A stretch of DNA of 9,399 nucleotides from Methanobacteriota archaeon. Lineage in GTDB: Archaea > Thermoplasmatota > E2 > DHVEG-1. The stretch is from assembly GCA_903930505.1 (NCBI GenBank), contig CAIYYQ010000073.1:1-9399 (forward strand). The letters are read 5' to 3'. The position numbers were made by a program, and so were the translations under genes. Shown piece after piece: positions 6,066 to 9,399 of the stretch. The notes under the pieces are model-generated. The model had not been told where the DNA came from, searched no databases, and saw only the letters and a program-made list of their open reading frames with translations. Each line of letters begins with the position of its first letter. Position 1 is the stretch's first letter.

Positions 6066-6246
6066 AATATCAGCCTTAGCCACAATTATCTTAATCGCAG
6101 AAGCAACCATTGCAAACCTCGACGGAAAAGAATTCTTAGAATATTTCAACCATAAAATCGGCATCAATAGTGAAAAAATACAAATCCTAAGAAATAGCTC
6201 TATTATCATATATATTGGCGAATCTGATTTTTCTCCTGGAAAATAG
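6066..6246 (+). pseudogene. orphan coding remnant of unknown origin
   Basis: Immediately after the propeller stop, another frame stays open to TAG 6244-6246. It reads a protein-like stretch starting KISALATIILIAEATIANLD, followed by KEFLEYFNHKIGI and ending IIYIGESDFSPGK. Codons look native, not like random AT sequence, but there is no credible start: the only ATG in frame is at 6031, inside the propeller gene and without a binding site. It could be the 3' scrap of a lost gene, or a C-terminal extension split from the propeller gene by a frameshift near 6050-6065. I do not recognise the family. Confidence 0.3.
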
Positions 6247-6264
6247 TTCTTGTTTGAAGAAGAG

Positions 6265-6272
6265 AAAAAAAA
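6265..6272 (-). terminator. oligo-T terminator of the DHS-family gene
   Basis: An eight-T run on the minus strand about 20 nt past the stop of the DHS-family gene, followed by further pyrimidine-rich sequence (CTCTTCTTC). This is typical of archaeal T-run termination. Confidence 0.4.
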
Positions 6273-6293
6273 GGTTGTATATGCAAAAGGATT

Positions 6294-7343
6294 TTAATGG
6301 CTGTAGACAACCTTTGTCTGTTCTGGGAATAATATGTTAAGTCGTTTCGCTGTTCGTTTCTTCCAGTTTCCTTTGTGGTATGCATAGCTAGCAAGCAATG
6401 GTAATGTAAGTGTTGCTTCTGAATATACCATCTGCTCATAATCTGTGTCGACTTTTCCCCAGGAGTTTGCCTCTTTGAGTGTGGAACCTGAGAGTCCGCC
6501 GTCGCGTTCATCAGCAACAGTGAGTTGTATCGCATATTTGTGCATTGGTGCATTGACGCCTAGGATATCTGCGGCGACAACTGTATCCTGTACAAAGTTT
6601 TTGGGTACGCCACCACCAATCATGAGAAGCCCGGTTTCTTTTGCGTTGACTTTAAGTTCAGTGAGTTCTTTGAAATCTTTTACCGAATCTATTGAAACAT
6701 ATTCTTTCTTTTTCTCAACTTGATGAAACACCAAGCCGAACCCTGCGCTACAATCAGAGAATGCTGGGCAGAAGATTGGCACCTCGTTTTTGTACGCTTC
6801 GTAGATAACGGATTCTTTGTTTTTCCCGTAATGGTCAAGGTATCGTCCCATCTCGTAGATGAATTCTCTGGAGGAATATACTCCGGGTTTCATGGAATCT
6901 GCGATTTTTTTTACGGTGTTGTCACAGATGCGCAGGTCGTCTTCATCGATAAAGGTGTCGTAGATACGATCAATGTGTGCCTCCTGAAGTTTACTGTCGT
7001 CAACCCGTACTTCACCACGGTAATGAGAAAACCCTAGTCCTTCGAAGAAATCCTGATCGACAAGGATCGCCCCGGTGGAAACAATCGTATCAATCATGTT
7101 GCAGCGGATCATGTCCACCACAACTTTTTTTAATCCTGCGCTAAAAAGTGATCCTGCGAGGATCAGCATGTTTGTGCAGTCTTTATCCTGTATCATTGTA
7201 TCAAAAATTTTACTCGCTCTTGCAAGGTTACGTGATTGAAAAGCCATATGATCAAACGCGTCGATTAATGGAATACTGTTGAATTTTGTGATATCAATAT
7301 GTTCTATTTTTTGGTTCAATAAATTTTTTTTGTCGTATTTCAT
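6294..7343 (-). CDS. deoxyhypusine-synthase-family protein (divergent active site)
   Basis: A 349-residue NAD-dependent aminobutyltransferase of the deoxyhypusine synthase (DHS) family. Canonical DHS transfers the butylamine part of spermidine to a lysine of initiation factor 5A; some relatives make homospermidine instead. Motifs: LAGSLFSAGLKK at 62-73, DTIVSTGAILVDQD at 85-98, IDRIYDTFIDEDDL at 124-137, FCPAFSDCSAGFGL at 191-204, LLMIGGGVPKNF at 239-250 and GGLSGSTLKEANSWGK at 282-297. Lys297 matches the catalytic lysine (Lys329 of the human enzyme), and Trp295 and Glu291 match Trp327 and Glu323. Positions equivalent to human His288 and Asp316, both spermidine contacts, appear as Asn249 and Leu284, and the RIGN-type segment of canonical enzymes reads RIYDT. 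This resembles the DHS-like branch found in bacteria and some archaea, so the substrate is uncertain. The start is ATG 7343 with GGGGGA upstream. Flanked by the metallopeptidase gene on the same strand (104 bp). Confidence 0.85.
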   Translation of the reverse strand: MKYDKKNLLNQKIEHIDITKFNSIPLIDAFDHMAFQSRNLARASKIFDTMIQDKDCTNMLILAGSLFSAGLKKVVVDMIRCNMIDTIVSTGAILVDQDFFEGLGFSHYRGEVRVDDSKLQEAHIDRIYDTFIDEDDLRICDNTVKKIADSMKPGVYSSREFIYEMGRYLDHYGKNKESVIYEAYKNEVPIFCPAFSDCSAGFGLVFHQVEKKKEYVSIDSVKDFKELTELKVNAKETGLLMIGGGVPKNFVQDTVVAADILGVNAPMHKYAIQLTVADERDGGLSGSTLKEANSWGKVDTDYEQMVYSEATLTLPLLASYAYHKGNWKKRTAKRLNILFPEQTKVVYSH

Positions 7344-7418
7344 AGGTTGTTCCCCCGGGGTATATTGAGTTGTGTTATTTCTTTTTTTCCCCTGAAAACA
7401 GGTTAATTTTCAAGGAGG

Positions 7419-7427
7419 GATATAATG
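7419..7427 (-). promoter_or_regulatory. possible TATA box for the DHS-family gene
   Basis: CATTATATC on the minus strand would place transcription start near 7398, giving a leader of about 55 nt with GGGGGA before ATG 7343. The spacing is reasonable but unsupported by any other signal, and the gene could also be reached by readthrough from the metallopeptidase gene. Confidence 0.3.
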
Positions 7428-7447
7428 CATCATGTTCAATTATTTTT

Positions 7448-8203
7448 CTAAAACCTGCAGGAGTCTCTGTTGTCTTTTAGCCATTGTTTTTTTTCTTCGT
7501 AATTAGGCATCACGTGTTCTACAAGCGTCCAGAACCGTTCGGAATGATTTGGGACAATGAGATGTGCGAGTTCGTGGATACATACGTATTCCAGTACGTC
7601 GTCTGGTGCAAACAAGAGTCTTGTGGAAATGTTGATGTTTCGTTTTCGGGAGCAACTCCCCCAGTTTGATTTATTGTTTTTAAAATAGATATTATTGATT
7701 AGTTGATTGAAGTATTTCCTGTTTAAATGTGTGATTTTCTGTTCAAGCTCAGGTAGTCGATGTCTGGCGATACAACGGCTGATCAATGTTGCGATTTGGT
7801 GGTTCTGCTGTTCAGCTGTGAGATGAGACGAGACATCGATGTGAATGGAATGTCCAACGAGTCGTGCAGAACTATTTTTCTTATCTTTTCTGTTGATTGT
7901 TATCAAATAATGGTCATCACCAATAAGAATGATTTCGCCATTAAGGTATTCTCGCAATGGTTTTGGTTTGAATCGCTCTGGTTTGTCTTGGATTCTTTTT
8001 ATCGCCCATGCTTTCATCTGTGCTATTTCTTTTTCTTGTGTGCTTTTATTTAAGAAAAGGGGAATCCTGATAGTGATTGCTTTTTTACCGACAGAAACCG
8101 TACAATTTCTTCTTCGTTCGTAAAACAAAAGAACCGGTCTTATGACGCCGTTTACATTCACGACATCAATAGTTGTCGCTTTTTTCAATCTGTCCCCTCG
8201 CAT
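7448..8203 (-). CDS. YgjP/WLM-type M48-like zinc metallopeptidase
   Basis: A 251-residue protein of the YgjP-like metallopeptidase family (COG1451, DUF45). The zinc motif HELAH is at 210-214, with His220 in the following NHSERFW as likely third ligand. Ahead of it is the family signature SNWGSCSRKRNINISTRL at 179-196, preceded by the usual N-terminal beta-rich and helical region (about 20-170). No signal peptide is seen, so it is cytoplasmic. These proteins sit near DNA-repair or restriction genes in some genomes, but their substrates are poorly defined; here there is no such neighbour. The start is ATG 8203, probably leaderless since the upstream bases are an A-run. A TTG at codon 6, preceded by GAGGGGA, is an alternative. 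It lies 49 bp after the GTPase stop on the same strand, so the two could be co-transcribed. Confidence 0.9.
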   Translation of the reverse strand: MRGDRLKKATTIDVVNVNGVIRPVLLFYERRRNCTVSVGKKAITIRIPLFLNKSTQEKEIAQMKAWAIKRIQDKPERFKPKPLREYLNGEIILIGDDHYLITINRKDKKNSSARLVGHSIHIDVSSHLTAEQQNHQIATLISRCIARHRLPELEQKITHLNRKYFNQLINNIYFKNNKSNWGSCSRKRNINISTRLLFAPDDVLEYVCIHELAHLIVPNHSERFWTLVEHVMPNYEEKKQWLKDNRDSCRF

Positions 8204-8225
8204 TTTTTTTGAAACATAATAAATC

Positions 8226-8234
8226 TAATAAAAG
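8226..8234 (-). promoter_or_regulatory. possible TATA box for the metallopeptidase gene
   Basis: CTTTTATTA on the minus strand is centred about 27 nt before ATG 8203, so transcripts would start at or next to the initiation codon. This fits the absence of a Shine-Dalgarno before that ATG. Confidence 0.35.
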
Positions 8235-8252
8235 ATTATTTTTCCATAGTGT

Positions 8253-9399
8253 TTATGTATCAGCGACGATGCTGATCACATCACCATTTTGAAGCACATG
8301 ATCTGCGCCGACAACCCGATGTGTTCGTGCGTCGATCGCCCGGATGAAATGTTTCCCAAGATCCGTATGAACTCGATATGCAAGTTCCCGTGCGGTTGTT
8401 CCTTTTGGCACAAGATGCGCATCGGGGAGTATTCGTCCTTCTTTGTCAGTGAGACGGTGTGCATCTTCAACCGGGTAGACGACAATAAGATTCAGCATAT
8501 GAACCGCTTCCTCGATACATTTCTGAACCCCGGTTGATCCATATTTTTGTACGACATGGGTTCGAATGTATTCAAGCGCCTGTCGTTGTTTTTCATTGAG
8601 CACATCTGATTTTAACAGCGTGAAATTGTTTCCACCTGGGGTATATTCAATGATTTCTTTTTTTGCTGCATTGTGTAACGCAAGCTCTGATTCTGCACTT
8701 GTTGGCACTACAATGTATCCTTTTGATCGAAGTTCATCGGCTTTCGTCATAAATTGATCCGGTGCTTTATCACATTTATTGAATGCGATAATCATGGGTT
8801 TACTCATTTTTCTTATATGATCTGCAAACTCTAAGAGATCATCATCGGACCAGCGTGTAGGTTTTTTTTGGTCGACATCCATTTTTCGCAGTGCACTTGT
8901 AATGTGGTCTTCTTTTATTCCCAAACCCGTCAATTTTTCGACAAGAACTTTTTCGATTTTTTGTTCTTCAAGTTCGCAGGTTTTCGAGAGGCGATCCCAG
9001 CCGTTTTTCACGATATCAAAAAACCAGTATGTGATCTCTTTTTCAAGAAATATAACATCCTGTAGCGGATCGTGTTTCCCAACGTCACAAGGATTTCCTT
9101 CAGAATCAGTGCTTCCTGAGGCATCAACGATGTGGATGAGTGCATCTGCCTGACGGAGGTCATCAAGAAACTTGTTTCCAAGTCCTCGTCCTTTGTGTGC
9201 ATCTGGAACTAGTCCGGCGACATCAATCGTCTCAATAGGAACAAATCGAATACCATTTATGCATTTCGAATTCTTTGGTGTACAATGTATCTTAAAATCA
9301 GTACAGGGGCATGGTGTTCGAATGTACATGACGCCATGGTTTGCTTCAATGGTTGTAAACGGATAGTTTGCAATGGCAGCATGTGCTTCAGTTGCTGCA
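8253..9399 (-). CDS. archaeal YchF/OLA1-type translation-associated GTPase with TGS domain, 5'-partial
   Basis: A gene running off the right edge; 381 residues are visible and the N-terminal P-loop (G1) lies outside. The frame stays open upstream of an internal ATG at 9329 and reads AAIANYPFTTIEANHGV, the switch-region signature of Obg-related GTPases, so that ATG is not the start. Numbering visible residues from the edge, G3 DVAGL is at 59-63, followed by the family motif KGRGLGNKFLDDLRQAD. G4 NKCD is at about 207-210, and a C-terminal TGS domain (about 316-381) begins ILPDAHLVPKGTTARELAY. An alpha-helical insertion lies between G3 and G4. The CPC, HC and KC cysteines before G3 are typical of archaeal members. 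These proteins are thought to act with ribosomes, with either ATP or GTP as nucleotide. The stop is 49 bp before the metallopeptidase gene. Confidence 0.93.
   Translation of the reverse strand, partial: AATEAHAAIANYPFTTIEANHGVMYIRTPCPCTDFKIHCTPKNSKCINGIRFVPIETIDVAGLVPDAHKGRGLGNKFLDDLRQADALIHIVDASGSTDSEGNPCDVGKHDPLQDVIFLEKEITYWFFDIVKNGWDRLSKTCELEEQKIEKVLVEKLTGLGIKEDHITSALRKMDVDQKKPTRWSDDDLLEFADHIRKMSKPMIIAFNKCDKAPDQFMTKADELRSKGYIVVPTSAESELALHNAAKKEIIEYTPGGNNFTLLKSDVLNEKQRQALEYIRTHVVQKYGSTGVQKCIEEAVHMLNLIVVYPVEDAHRLTDKEGRILPDAHLVPKGTTARELAYRVHTDLGKHFIRAIDARTHRVVGADHVLQNGDVISIVADT

Noticed and set aside
7391..7402. CCTGAAAACAGG inverted repeat as a terminator hairpin between the metallopeptidase and DHS-family genes
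   Set aside because: The stem is only 4 bp and on the minus strand it is followed by a purine run, not Ts, so it does not fit an intrinsic terminator.

Overview
The window looks archaeal, most likely from a moderately AT-rich euryarchaeal or Thermoplasmatota-type genome. Supporting evidence is TATA-like boxes about 25-30 nt ahead of several starts, oligo-T ends instead of hairpin terminators, a deoxyhypusine-synthase-family gene, an archaeal-style YchF/OLA1-type GTPase with a TGS domain, and lipoprotein leaders of a type I associate with such genomes. The lineage is an inference; there is no rRNA or tRNA to test it.

Left part (1-1250, + strand): a small intact lipoprotein gene (GTG start) is followed by a second, decayed lipoprotein gene (586-988). 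The decayed copy has an in-frame TAA, a frameshift and a TAG. A short DUF1858-type CxxC protein gene follows.

Central nickel region (1265-4377): nikR (nickel-responsive repressor, minus strand) is divergent from a small membrane protein gene of unknown function. Their shared 103-bp gap holds two TATA-like boxes and a GTGG...CCAC dyad that is a good NikR operator candidate. Convergent to the membrane gene is a tightly packed operon, larE-larB-larC (minus strand; larE/larB overlap, larB/larC 8 bp apart), for the nickel-pincer nucleotide (NPN) cofactor. LarB carboxylates and activates nicotinate adenine dinucleotide, LarE inserts sulfur, and LarC inserts nickel. LarC here is only the N-terminal half; the CTP-binding LarC2 half is absent. 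No larA-type client enzyme and no recognisable nickel transporter is in the window.

Right part (4378-9399): an A-rich divergent promoter region with short direct repeats precedes a secreted beta-propeller protein (+). Next comes a short orphan coding remnant, then three minus-strand genes: a deoxyhypusine-synthase-family enzyme with non-canonical active-site positions, a YgjP/WLM-type zinc metallopeptidase, and a GTPase cut by the right edge.

The strongest leads are the uncharacterised membrane protein sharing a putative NikR operator, the half-length LarC in an otherwise complete larEBC operon, and the divergent DHS-like enzyme. I see no CRISPR array, insertion sequence, tRNA or rRNA.
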